From positions 1,366,501-1,430,500 of the forward strand of contig OZ018411.1 of assembly GCA_963969595.1 (NCBI GenBank): a stretch of 64,000 nt of DNA, in the 5' to 3' direction. The position numbers and the translations under genes are program-made. The stretch is from Neckera pumila. Lineage: Eukaryota; Streptophyta; Bryopsida; Hypnales; Neckeraceae. Shown piece by piece: positions 25,128 through 35,517 of the stretch; within the stretch, counting starts at the first letter, position 1, and each line of letters opens with the position of its first letter. The notes under the pieces were generated by a model. That model was not told the DNA's origin, did not search any database, and worked only from the letters and a program-made list of their open reading frames with translations.

Positions 25128-25160
25128 ATTTTAGGGTTTAGGGTTTAGGGTTTAGGGTTC
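25128..25160 (+). repeat. Interstitial telomere-type repeat (TTTAGGG), about four units
   Basis: Four near-perfect TTTAGGG units at the point where the TTAA-type copy breaks off. More scattered 'gggtttaggg' words follow to 25760. Most likely an interstitial array or repair scar, not a chromosome end. Confidence 0.85.
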
Positions 25161-26382
25161 GGGGTTACAGATTTTCGTTCATTGACTTGAAAATGGAGGT
25201 TTTTTAGCTTTTTCAAAGCAACTGTAAATGTACTCGATGTGTTGCTAAATGGATTTGCTGAACTTTATACCATAAATCCTACTAATTCACGGTTGGTACA
25301 CTGCTCGATATAATTTCTATTATATTGAAGCCTTCAGTACTCCCTTTTGATATACTTAGTACAGGCTTAGAGGGTGGTTGGTTGGGCCAAAAGAAAAAAG
25401 AAATTAAAAACCTTTTCTTTGTTATAAAGTTCTATAGTACCTAATAATAAGTATAGCATTGTAATCTATCTTTTCTATTATCCTTAAAGGCAAATACATA
25501 TATTCGTTTATAGAGATGAACTACATGTAATTCCATTTTCGGTTTAGGGTTCTTTTTCTTTTAAATAAGCTTTAATCTTTTGTTAAGGAAACTGTCTCCA
25601 ATTTTTGGCTACTAAAAAGGGTTTAGGGGTTCTGGGTTTGGGTTTTGTGTTATCCAAAAGAAGGGTTTACGGCTTAGGGTTCACGGCTCAAGGTTATGTA
25701 AGAAATTAATATAAAGTGAATTTAAAAATAATTTTCTGAATTTGTTTTCTGATTAGGGTTTAGGGTACATTACGTTTTTGTGTACATGGAAGCCTTGATG
25801 CATTGCATTTGGATTAAATATGAGGAGGTTATAGTTTTTTTGTGGTAGGGGGGGGTCATCTACACATGTCTTAGAAAAAATTAACTTGTACGATTCATTT
25901 TCAAATGCAATCCATATTACAATTTCTCAAGAAATAATTAATGACTTTGTCAGATATGCTTGGTAGAACAATCTCACCGTTGCAATTTCCTTCATTCAAT
26001 TCTATCTTAGAGTTGTTAATGAGTTATTTTTTTGTTCAATTATCTTGGACACACCTTTCATGACCCCTTCCATGGATGATAGAAATGATGTGTTTTTTCC
26101 CTACATTTCCAGTTCTACATTCAAAACTCAATTTCAGACCATATGAAAAGTTTTCAATGCAAAAGCTTGGATGTAAGAATATAAAGTTAAGAACATTGAA
26201 AGTGAAAAATAGTAGCCATAGAAGGTGCTGCGAAACTTGTTTTCTTCACTTTAAACCCTAGAAGACGAAGGGCGTTTTCTGTCAAAACCATTCTTAACTT
26301 GCCATGTCTATAGCAAAGAGCCCCTGAACATAAGAAATTATTTTTTTGGCACTCTAACAATAGGATCTTATACTAGACTTCT

Positions 26383-26931
26383 TTAACCCCTAAAAGTCCA
26401 AGGGGTTTGGACAAAATACAAACGTGTTATAAAATATAAGTTCTAAAATTTTTCTGAAGTTTGCATCAAAGAAGATAATGTGAAGCACAAAAAATAGAAA
26501 GCATCTGTACGGTCAAAATTATAAACTGACTTTTAGATTTTTTTAAAATGAATTTTGAATATATAACTTCAAAAATTCACCAAAAATACAATTTCTATTT
26601 TTAGCATTTGAATATTTTTTTGATTGGTCAAAATTGTGGTTTCTATTGATTTGTGTAAAAATGCATGAGATCTAATAATGATAACACCAATACTTTCCCC
26701 AAATAGTAAGTTTTTCAACACTAGGCAAAACTGTACACTTTGTGCTTTTTCTCTTAATATAATTTTTGTTTGATCGTAGCGATCTGAATTTTGAGTATAA
26801 ATATTGTCAAACAACCCAATATTTTGGAGGAAAAAAAAAAAAAGTTGAAAAAAAGTTTTTTTTTTGGCCGAAAATTTGGCCTAAAGTCAAACAACGACCA
26901 TAAAATGGTCACTCGAGCACTTAGGGGTTAA
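26383..26931. mobile_element. Small TTAA-bounded MITE, 549 bp
   Basis: Left end TTAACCCCTAAAAGTCCA, right end CACTTAGGGGTTAA. AT-rich interior without an ORF of interest; the interior differs from the 930-bp copies, so it is a separate subfamily sharing the ends. Confidence 0.65.
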
Positions 26932-27659
26932 GAATGTGTCAAAGAATTCTTTGAAACTTTGACCGTAAAGATTGCAAGACATGTGCATTTAGTGGGAAGA
27001 AACCAAGTACTTTTGCAATTGACTCACTTGTAATGACTAGAGTTCTTGGCTTTGAATCTCTGTAACTAAAAATGATTGGCTGCAGTTTGGATTTAGATTT
27101 TTTATTCTTTCAGTCAGAAATTTGAGCTGATAATTTAGGAAAAAAATTTTGAAGAGGAAAACGCTTAATTTTCATTTGCAAATTGCAGTGGACACCCTCG
27201 TACAAAATCTCAAATCAGAAAATAAAAAATATGGATTGCATTTTTCATATTAGGTTTTTGATGCTAAAAGTAGACTTCTACAAAGAATATTCAAAAAATA
27301 GAAACTACTAAGAATAGTAGGTTTGCTAGATTTTAATTTAACTTTTGAATATTGTGGACACCCAAATTGCGTGCCTTGTGCATTTAGGGGTTAAAGGTTG
27401 TAGAAAACGTGATGACTGGAGCCCCTACCTATTTTAGGGTGTTTCATCCCCTCGCAGTAACTTCACTATATTACCTTTCTTTTTTGGGCAACAAAATTTC
27501 ATCTATTGGTGAACGTTTAGAACTTACTATTTATTTTTTAACTTTTTTGGGGGTAAAAAAATGACAATGTCGGTATCAAATGATAGCTAGTAATGAACAA
27601 AATTGAAATGAAATCATTAGATTTGAATGAACTCGTAGATGAAAACTCTTTCCATCCCC

Positions 27660-28540
27660 AAATGGCTACATGATTTTGCCACGTATGAGATTACCCCCCC
27701 ACCCCCTCGCAGTAATTTCAGCTTATTACCCCCCACTTACATAGTAAGTAGGATCCCATTCATGATGACCCCAGATTGCCCGAGGTCAATTCATCCCACC
27801 CTGTCAGAGCAGCCCCCCTGCAGGCAATGCGCCATCATTGCCACGCCCCGTTGCCTTCTCCCGTTGCTCAGGGTCCTCCTCCCATGCTCTCCCACGAAGC
27901 GCCGTCATTGTTTTCTCCCGTTGCAACGTGAGCGGCTCGCGCGGTGGCAATTGTTCTCATTGTTTTGCGACAGCGGTTTGACGCGATACCGATCAACAAT
28001 TTTGCGCGGTTCAGAGGCTTCGCGGAGGATCTTGTGGGTGTTCGCGTCTAGGCGTCTTCTTCTGCCTCGGATATTTGTTTTTTTTGAAGTAGAGGTGGAG
28101 CAAGAAATTGGCAGCGGGAAATTACGTCAATTGCAGCGCAGTTGAGATTGGAGTGTTTTCTTCGTTTTTGTCTTTTGTAAGACAACGATTTACGAGGTCA
28201 TAATTCAATTGAGATGAACTCTGGTTGAATGATGAACTCTGGTTGAATGACAGGGTCGATGCTGTGGCGGTCAAAATTTGAATTTTGGGTGTGTGTTATG
28301 GGTTAGGTATCTGTCCGTTGTGTGCGTTTCAAACCTGTTCGTGCTATGCTGGAACCTGTGCGTGGTGTGGGTAGCTTTGTGCGCGGTGTGTAGGGATGTG
28401 TGTGGGGTGTGTTTTGGAGGGGTTATTCAACGTGTGTTAAGCCAAACTTTGGACTGTGCAGGAAGTAGTGAACAACGGAAAACAAGGCGGGGGGGGCCTT
28501 CTCGACGAGTAGCACCATCTTCTGGCGGCACGAGGAGATC
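27660..28540 (+). promoter_or_regulatory. Probable promoter and 5' region of the FCP1-like gene of element A
   Basis: A GC-rich segment after the AT-rich block, with two half-palindromes TCTCCCGTTG at 27856 and 27913. A tandem duplication 'gatgaactctggttgaat' lies at about 28213-28246. Open frames here lack recognisable protein character. Position and motif content suggest promoter/leader sequence, but no TATA box or start site could be fixed. Confidence 0.4.
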
Positions 28541-28542
28541 CT

Positions 28543-30649
28543 CATGGCAACATCATCGGCAGTCGAAGTAACCGAAGCATTCTGGAATGACTCGTAAGAT
28601 TACGTTAATTGTTTAATTTGTGGTTGTCTGTTGTTTGTTTGTGAGCGTTTTTGTAGTTGTTTGTTTGTTATATTGTGGTTGTTGTTTTCGTGGTTGTTTT
28701 TGTGCCTGTTTTTATGGTTGCTTGTTGTTTCAATCTGTGGTTGTTATCGCTTTTGTTGTTTTTTCTGTGATTGCAATTTCGTGGTTGTTTGTGTTTTTGT
28801 GGTTGTTTTTGTTTGCTGGTTGTTTTTGTGGTCGATACTATGGTTGTATGTTTGTTTCATTGCGTTTTTGTGGTTGTTTTTGTTTGCTGGTTGTTTCTGT
28901 GGTTGTTACTGTGGTTGTTACTGTGGTTGCATAATCATCTGCTGAGAACATCTTATGTGTTTTATTGGCAGGATGAGTCCGTACAAAGAGTGGCGCGACG
29001 GTCGGCGAAGAAGATAGGCACAATCAAGCCGAGGGTGGGCTCAAGCTCTGCGGTGGTTCTGGTCCAATCAGCTCCGCGCAATGAGTTGAGAACAAAGCGG
29101 AGGCTGGATATCGTCCTGTCGCGTAATCCGACGCAAGCCCCTGAGCAGGATGCAGTTAAGGCGGGACCCAATATGTCCTCTCCTACACCGTCCAAACCAC
29201 AGGTTTCTGAGACGGGGACTCCTGAAGCGACCAAGGCGGCGTCCATTCTTGTTAGCTGTTTAGTAGAGGGTGGAGCTGCTCCTGCCAAGGACGCAGTCAA
29301 AGACATAGTGCCCTCCATCGTAGAGTCCTCACGTGACATACCTTCGAGACCGGAGCGGGGCCTTGGAGCAACGGGAGATCTCCCGATCCTGGATGAACAT
29401 GCTCCTACTTCTGGCCCGCAGGAGTCAAAGGGGAAGGAGCCCATTACTATTGCATCAGGAGATCTCCCGTTGCCTGAGGCACCTGATGTTGCACCGCGCG
29501 TAGATATGCCGGACAGTATTATGGAGGATACAATGGCGGACCTCACAGAAATGAGTCCTGATGCAGCTAATCCGAAGGTGAATCCATTAGTTGCTGTCCC
29601 ACACCCGGGATATACGTATGCTAACATGGTGTCTATGCGGAGTAGATTTGAGAAACTATTGAGTTTGCCGGATTTTCATGCTAGACAAACGCGCCATTTG
29701 GCGAGTAGCAGGCGGTCCATGGTACCGACCGCGTGGGAAGCGCACTCATTTCTTTATCGCGACATTTTTTAGATAGCCTCTGACCGTGGAACGCTGGAAT
29801 CAGACGATGGGGCCGATGGACAGAGGGGTCGTTTGACTGCGACAGTCGTGGAATCAGAAGGGACGAGGTTCGCAGAAGACATTTTGACAGGTACTTTATT
29901 TTAGACCGTGCATAGTTCTGTGCGTTTGATTGATCTTGATTTATCTTCTTCATGCACTTGTTTCTAAAGGGGATTTGTCCTCATTGACTGCAGTTTGCGG
30001 TGGACCTTCGACATCGCAGCCAAGCACATTGGAAAAGGTAGCTCAGCGGAAGTATTCTGTGGTCCTTGACTTAAATGGAGTGCTTCTTCACAGGTCATAC
30101 GGCCATAATAGACTTCATGTTGAGCGTCGCCCGGGGGTCACGACGTTTTTGAATTGGCTGCGTTGTAGAGCGGATGTTGCATTCTGGATTAGTGTTAATG
30201 CGAAGAACATGGACAATTTGTTGGACATTGTCCTGGCAGGTTGTTCCTTTAGCCGTCGAGATGTCATTTGTCTGTGTCAAGGGGCATGCACGAGGTCCAC
30301 ATACAGAGCCCCATCTGCACCAAATAAGCCGTTTTTCCTGAAGGATCTGACGACGTTTGCGAACATGGCTAGTTTGTCCACATTGGATAATATTCTTCTA
30401 ATTGACGACAGTCCAGAAAAGAACGTCTTAAACGGTGCACATAACGCTGTTTTTCCTCAGTCCTATCGCGGTGAACTGCTCGAGAACTACCTCCTCATGC
30501 AGTTGATGCCTTGGCTTGACGGCCTCCTTCTTTCAAATGAGACAGTACCGGTGTATGTGAAGGCGAATCCCCTTCCTGGCAGCCAAGTTGCAATGGATCC
30601 CGAATCCACTTTGGGCTGGGGAATCATTACCAGAATTCAGCGTCATTGA
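28543..30649 (+). pseudogene. FCP1/NIF-like HAD phosphatase of element A, one in-frame stop
   Basis: Main exons are 28972-29890 and 29994-30649; the splice phases agree (1 base plus 2). A possible first exon 28543-28593 starts ATGGCA (MATSSAVEVTEAFWND) and ends at a good GTAAGA donor, but its phase does not fit, so it is uncertain. Exon 28972-29890 encodes a basic then Pro/Ser/Glu-rich disordered region, with a TAG at 29770-29772. The last exon has the FCP1-type HAD domain: motif I 'VVLDLNGVLLHR', motif II-like 'FWISVNAKNMDNLL', and motif III-like 'NILLIDDSPEKN'. Known: FCP1-homology proteins are Asp-based phosphatases, some acting on RNA polymerase II CTD. Here the second Asp of the DxD motif is Asn, as in several plant homologues, so activity is doubtful. 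Whether the element uses it for transcription or captured it from a host gene is unknown. Confidence 0.65.
28620..28935 (+). repeat. G/T-rich degenerate repeat (TTTTTGTGGTTG-like) in the first intron region
   Basis: Strongly strand-biased T/G sequence made of 'gtttttgtggttgtttttg', 'tttgctggttg' and 'gttactgtggttg' words; the segment near 28789 is repeated near 28862. Three overlapping Cys/Phe/Val-rich open frames here are products of this composition, not proteins. It ends shortly before the acceptor at 28971. Confidence 0.8.
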
Positions 30650-31344
30650 TTACTGTTGGCATGGGGCTTCATCGGGAGATTTCCCGTTGCTGTAGACGAC
30701 AGTTTATTGAATGATATTTTATAGTTGTCGAAGGATGAATTGTAGTTTTAATTGTAAATGCTGTTGTAAATTATTGTAAATTCTGGATCATTTACATTTT
30801 CCTGAACTTGTAGTTGTCGACTGGTCGAGACATTATGAAACTGGATCATGAGGGAAGTGATACTTCATTACAGTTCATTGCATATGCAACTAGAGTCTGT
30901 GGTTCCTTCGTGGATTCTGATTTATACCCAGTTTAATCAGAAAGTTAGCATGTTTGCTTTTCAAGTACTGTTTATGTGCGGAGTTCTTGCTGTCCCGGTG
31001 TTTTTTAGCATGGACTCGCTATCATGTACATGTAGGTTCTTGTTGTTCTTGTACTTGTTGATTTCCGTCTTCCTTACCTTACCGCATAGAATATCATAGG
31101 CAGACTTTCATGTCATTGTCCATGTCATCGATGTATAGTTGTAGACATGATTATAAGAATGTATTTATATAGGATTGGAAGGTCTCCCGCTGCGCAGGGG
31201 TTCTCCGTCTAATTCATCGTCTATTTGAACCTGATCAGACTTAGCATTTACAAGGTCTGCATTAAGTGAGTGTTTTTTTTACGGTGACTGGGAGATCTTA
31301 TGTTGTTCAGCGTTTCTTAGTGAAGTGGCTGTCCTGTCGTAATT

Positions 31345-31436
31345 CAACGAGTGATAATATATCATCAGGATATAATATATCATCGGGATATAATATATCA
31401 ACGAGAGATAATATATCATCGGGATATCTCTCGTGG
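31345..31436 (+). repeat. 18-bp tandem array of palindrome half-sites
   Basis: Units 'caacgagtgata', 'catcaggatata', 'catcgggatata', 'caacgagagata' start at 31345, 31363, 31381 and 31399, then 31417 is a two-sided site (catcgggatatctctcgtgg). Exact 18-bp period with an 'atatat' spacer. It lies between the phosphatase gene and the next exon. Confidence 0.9.
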
Positions 31437-31617
31437 TTTACTGGCTTCCAATGAAATTACTGTCCGTTCTAAATTGATCGGGATATCTCCCGTTTACTAG
31501 AAGTTCTGAATACAGTGAGTGTCCTTCGGAATATCATCGGGAAATCTCTCGTTCTTTTGGGGTTTAGTCCTCCTCTGTCTGACGAGTTGACCTCCTTGCT
31601 GTATTCTGTTTATGCAG

Positions 31618-32100
31618 AAGGCGGCTGTGGTTGTTTTGACAGGTGCTTTATGTGTTCAGGGCGATGTTTTGGATCTTCCTGAAATAATCAACGTTCCTTC
31701 TGGTTTCCATGACTTCCTTAGTCAGTTGCTTGAATGGGCTCACTATGGGTTGTATTCCTCCATGCATTTGTCTACTTTGGAGGTGCTTATGCGACGTCTT
31801 TTCCCGCGAAAGATTTGGAAGGGGTTTCAGTATCTTGTCGGGTCAAACAACCCTGACAAGAATAATCCTTATCCACACCGTGCGGCATTCGTGAACATGA
31901 TCTTAAGTAGCTCTAGACTGCGCAGCATTTTTTTAAATCAAACTATTGTAGTTCTTCAGATAGATATTCTTCAATGGCCATGTTCTCATTTGATAGGTCC
32001 CTCCATACGCGTGAGGGATGATATTGATCTCCTGAAGTTAGAAGATGCATGGTATGTACAGAAGGAGCTACTTATAGTTGGGAATTCTGGAACGCATTAG
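31618..32100 (+). CDS. Unknown exon or small gene of element A (161 codons)
   Basis: An open frame preceded by a good acceptor (TTTATGCAG) at 31617 and ending TAG at 32098-32100. Codon use and composition look coding, unlike the surrounding chance ORFs. It encodes 'KAAVVVLTGALCVQGDVLDL' and later 'FLSQLLEWAHYGLYSS', 'LFPRKIWKGFQYLVG' and 'VRDDIDLLKLEDAWYVQKEL'. The 'LPEIINVP...HDFLSQLLEW' start and 'ILQWP' segment do not match any family I can name. It may be the 3' part of a second gene whose 5' exons lie between 30690 and 31560, or a distant partial HAD domain. I assign no function. Confidence 0.45.
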   Translation, partial: KAAVVVLTGALCVQGDVLDLPEIINVPSGFHDFLSQLLEWAHYGLYSSMHLSTLEVLMRRLFPRKIWKGFQYLVGSNNPDKNNPYPHRAAFVNMILSSSRLRSIFLNQTIVVLQIDILQWPCSHLIGPSIRVRDDIDLLKLEDAWYVQKELLIVGNSGTH

Positions 32101-32669
32101 TCAAGTTCAGTAGTTTAGATAGTATAGGGATTGCCTTTCTTTCTTTTCGTGGGCAACTTCTTCACTGTGTCATTCTTTATCGGTGTTAATAAAATGTGGT
32201 GAACCTTCTTCACCTTTTCTTTACTTTCAAGTTTCATTCCACCGAGCCAGCAGTCCTCTTGTACCGTAAGTTTATATGCGGGGATTGCATCGGGAGATAT
32301 ACGGATCCTTATTCTGCAGGGAGATACTAATGGGTCAGTGCCTACTTACTAGTCTTTGTAATACTCTAAGTTGAACAATGTTTGGTTTCTTTGGTTTCTT
32401 GCAACACTTAAGATCCCAAAGTCTGGGATCCGCACTATAGCAGCACCTCTCCCGATGAATCTTCTCTATATTCAGTACATTTATGTATAATAAATGTACT
32501 ATGCGTGAAATATCTTAGTTTTTATGTTTCTTTGCCGTCTTCTTGGGTGAGAACATGGTCTACTTCAGTCTAATGTTCCCACTTTCATAGCCATTGCGGT
32601 CTCAAAAACCAATACAGCGGGAGCTCTCCCAATGAAATCTCCCAGGACATAGTCTAAAATTACTCCTAA

Positions 32670-32696
32670 AGTCCAAAAGTAGTTAAATATGGCATA
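32670..32696 (-). repeat. 27-bp exact inverted repeat at right border of element A
   Basis: Exact reverse complement of 18574-18600. Just to its left, 'ttactcctaaagtcc' (32660) resembles a mutated TTAA-type terminus, so the border may coincide with a TTAA-type relic. Confidence 0.75.
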
Positions 32697-32885
32697 TTTC
32701 AAATTTTCTCCAAAAATTTTGAAAATTTTATGACTTATAGTAGACATATGACCTCATCTTTGAAAAAGAAATGCAAAGTTTTTCATTCATATCAAGTTGC
32801 AAAATAGAGTACACAAAGTAATAGATTGTAAGACTTGAAATCCGTAGTCATAGACTCTTCCTTCAAGAGTTAAGGTTGGACCACC

Positions 32886-33105
32886 TCAACCCCTGAACGT
32901 CATGAAAGCCCTTTGCAGCCGTATATATAGACGTATTTGAGCTGCTCTGAGGGCTTTCCAATTTTTTTTATGAACCCACGATCGTACAACCCTTCAATAT
33001 GTATGGTTGTAACACTTAACTTCCAACTAATTCAAACTTCTGAATATTGGTTGCGACCTTATTTGGTACCGTATCCCCGGAGCCCAAGGACCCTTCAGGG
33101 GTTAA
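32886..33105. mobile_element. Short TTAA-type MITE, 220 bp
   Basis: Left end TCAACCCCTGAACG (TTAA mutated to TCAA), right end CCCTTCAGGGGTTAA. Same terminal logic as the larger copies with a short unrelated interior. Confidence 0.55.
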
Positions 33106-34426
33106 AGTATTTGGTGCTTAAAAGTGTTTCTTTTTATTAGATGCTCTCAAGATGTACACTTCCTACATCAATATGTATCCATTGTATCAATAATTCTAAA
33201 ATATCTACCAGAAAAACTTTGACTACTCACAACCTTACAATATAATGTATCAAATTATGCATTCTTTGGTGCATTGATGTCTCTTTTTATTTGCTAATAA
33301 AAAAATTCGTACTAAGAAAAAATGAAGGTTTTAGGTGTCCCTACCTTATTAGCCATTCTCCAACATGTACCTAAATTTAATGTTTTTCCTAATAAGTGTA
33401 AATAGGTTTAGAAATTGTTTTGAGGTATAATTTCAACTTTTCTCAAGATATGCTCAATTTCCAAACAATAATAATTTATTTATTTATGTATATATCTAAA
33501 AAAATTTATTGCATGACTTATATAACTTATATGCCTAATATATAACTTACGTCTTTTTAGCTATATTATTTGTTTCCAAGAGTAGAAAGGAGGTACGGAA
33601 TGCTTTACATCCACTAATTGGCAAAAAAATACTACTCATAAATTTCTAAGGTTAAAAAATATAAGTGAGTTTTTAATCTTAAAAAATATACTTATTTTTA
33701 GTGAACTAGCTAAATATAATTTTTAAAAACATCATGAGTGGTTGGTCTACTTGAGTATGAGAAACAAGCATAATAAATATTTTCAGAGAAGACATTATTT
33801 AAGAGAGTTTTATAGATAAAATTTTCTATTAACAAATATGTTTATCCTAAACAAATCAGTAATCTTCTAGATCATGCTTAATCTTAATATATTGTCAATT
33901 TACATAATCAACTATAAAAATAAATATTTAATGTTTGTGGTGTTTTTTTCCAAATTTTATGGACCATGTTAGGCATTATAAGTGTTGTTATCTTCTACTT
34001 TTGAATTCAAAGGTGTTTATAATTCTTATTCAAGATATAGTAAAGTTTGTACATCCAAAACCAACACTACCTAAAATAATGACATTTGGATTAATAAGTA
34101 AATCTTGTGGCAATTCTAGAGGAAAATTTTGATTGTGTAAATCTTATGTCATAATGCCTAAATGTTAATACATGTGGCAATTCTAGAGAAAAGTAACTAA
34201 AACAAAGCTTAGATGCCTTTGTTATTGCTATTAGCAAACAAAACACTTAGAAAGAGAGACCAATAAAAGAAATTTTAAAAATGCAAAAGATGCTTAAATT
34301 TTTATCCTTCCTTCTCTAGTATTTGAAAACCCCCAAAAGTTGGCATCATCTAGTAACATAGTAGTTTAGCTTCAAATGCAAATACCAAAGTCTTAAAAAT
34401 CAACTTTTCAATCCATTATAAAAAAA
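33106..34426. other. AT-rich intergenic DNA, nothing recognised
   Basis: No coding frame of interest, no terminal repeats, no RNA gene seen. A 65-codon frame at 33935-34132 is composition-driven. Confidence 0.5.
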
Positions 34427-34774
34427 CAGCCCTCCAAAGGGCTAGTCCACATTGATATATCAAGCTATTTCAAGTTTGGCCTGTCAATCTCAAAAAGGCC
34501 CTTGGAGAGCAGTAAACTTGGCTAACTACTCGCCGAAACAATTAGATATTTTTTTAATTTTTTATGTTTTTTTAATTTTTTTTTTTAAAATTATTTTTTT
34601 TTAAGATTTTTTGTAAAAGAATTATTAATTTTTTACTTGTAAAATTGGGTTCCTGTGCCACTATCACTGCAGTTTCAACTGTGCGGAAATAGGGAAAAAA
34701 ATAGTTTTTCAACCCTAAAAAACAAAATTTCAAGGTACTTCAAAGGGCTGTGGATTTAGCCCTCCGGAGGCCTG
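34427..34774. mobile_element. MITE with CAGSCCTCCRRAGGGCT-type inverted ends, copy 1 (348 bp)
   Basis: Left end 'cagccctccaaagggct'; the right end 'agccctccggaggcctg' is its imperfect reverse complement. The interior shares 'caagctatttcaagtttggcc'-type blocks with 37616-37927 in the same orientation, including 'tgtgccactatcac' and 'gtttcaactg'. Class not assigned. Confidence 0.65.
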
Positions 34775-35517
34775 AAATTTTCTCTAATGTCAACCCTCTA
34801 AAATCTAATTCTACCCCTTCTTTAGTGTCAATCAAATAGTGACATGAGAAAATTAGTTATTTTAGGAAAAAATGAACTTCAATGAATAACTTTTATGAAG
34901 TGATGCAAATTTCACATCCATATGATGCAAGTTACAATTGACATAGAATTAAATCACACAGTTGCAAGTTTATCTTAGATCTACACTATTGTAAGTTTCC
35001 TTTCTTTTCCATCATTACCTTTTAAATTATGCATGTCCTTAGTCCTACAGGATCAATGAAAAAAAATAGTCCTATCCTTTCACGAGTGATGATTGAGTTA
35101 GAAAGTAAGTGCAAATGAATCTTCAGACATACGGAAAATATTGTAGTCTCAATGTGCAAAGCAAACCTGGTTGCATTTGCTTTTGTCTCAATTACAATAT
35201 TTTATTTTAGCTCCAAGACTCAAAGTATTAGTCTCTTCAAACTCAACATTATGTGTTAAAACTAAAGCCTTAAGCATGTTAACCCAATAGATGTCAATCT
35301 TATATAGAGGAAAATTAAATAAATGTAAAATTAAATAAATATAAAATGCTACTCCTTGTTCAAATTAAAACACTGAACAGACAATGAAGGAGCTTGAAAC
35401 TTGGAATGGGTTTAAATGGACTAAATATTGGATATTGGACAAAAGTTGGAAAGAAATATACATGGCTAAGCATTCACACACTCAACTTCAATAAATATTA
35501 GCAAGTCTTTCAATGGC

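Larger units (their letters stand above)
24238..27394. mobile_element. Block of nested TTAA-type repeats inserted into element A
   Basis: The left edge reads TTAACTCCTAAAGGACC and the right edge ATTTAGGGGTTAA, both family termini in inverted orientation. The first 890 bp match the copy at 7348-8280 and then stop in a telomere-like repeat at 25128. A second relic (about 25760-26340) resembles 36478-37407, and a smaller TTAA-bounded unit sits at 26383-26931. The palindrome of element A is absent throughout. I infer one or more insertions in the element A spacer; the order of nesting is not resolved. Confidence 0.55.
18623..32644. repeat. Dispersed 20-bp palindrome family, consensus CATCGGGAGATCTCCCGATG
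   Basis: Two-sided copies start at 19126, 19178, 21277, 21332 (perfect), 21444, 23067, 23091, 23115, 23139, 23163, 29369, 29453, 30670, 31417, 31475, 31535 and 32615; a damaged one is at 32288. Half-sites are at 18623, 18650, 23765, 27856, 27913, 31181, 31345-31410, 32446 and 32635. None was seen outside element A. Most lie in introns, flanks and spacer; 21277-21463 fall in the single intron of the DUF7869-like gene. Two (29369, 29453) lie inside a coding exon. A self-complementary GGGAGATCTCCC core suits binding by a protein dimer. Confidence 0.9.
18600..32670. mobile_element. Element A: large decayed DNA transposon with DUF7869-type gene, FCP1-like gene and a private palindromic motif
   Basis: Extent inferred from three agreeing signs: a 27-bp inverted repeat at both sides (18574-18600, 32670-32696), the exclusive occurrence of the CATCGGGAGATCTCCCGATG motif between 18623 and 32644, and gene-like composition against AT-rich flanks. 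The contents are divergent: a transposase-like gene on - (22809 to 19231) and an FCP1-like phosphatase gene on + (28.5-30.65 kb) followed by an unknown exon (31618-32100). The centre (24238-27394) is a motif-free block of foreign AT-rich repeats, so the original element was nearer 11 kb. In-frame stops in both main genes mean this copy is dead. The exact ends and superfamily are unresolved. Confidence 0.7.

Noticed and set aside
25128..25160. Chromosome end suggested by TTTAGGG repeats
   Set aside because: Only about four units, with non-telomeric sequence on both sides; an interstitial repeat.
27639..28145. 168-codon frame at the start of the FCP1-like gene region
   Set aside because: Pro/Arg/Leu-rich reading of a GC-rich leader, no known motif, and it begins within AT-rich repeat sequence.
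28620..28945. Cys/Phe/Val-rich open frames in three overlapping phases
   Set aside because: Product of the G/T-rich repeat, open in several frames at once; lies in an intron-like position.
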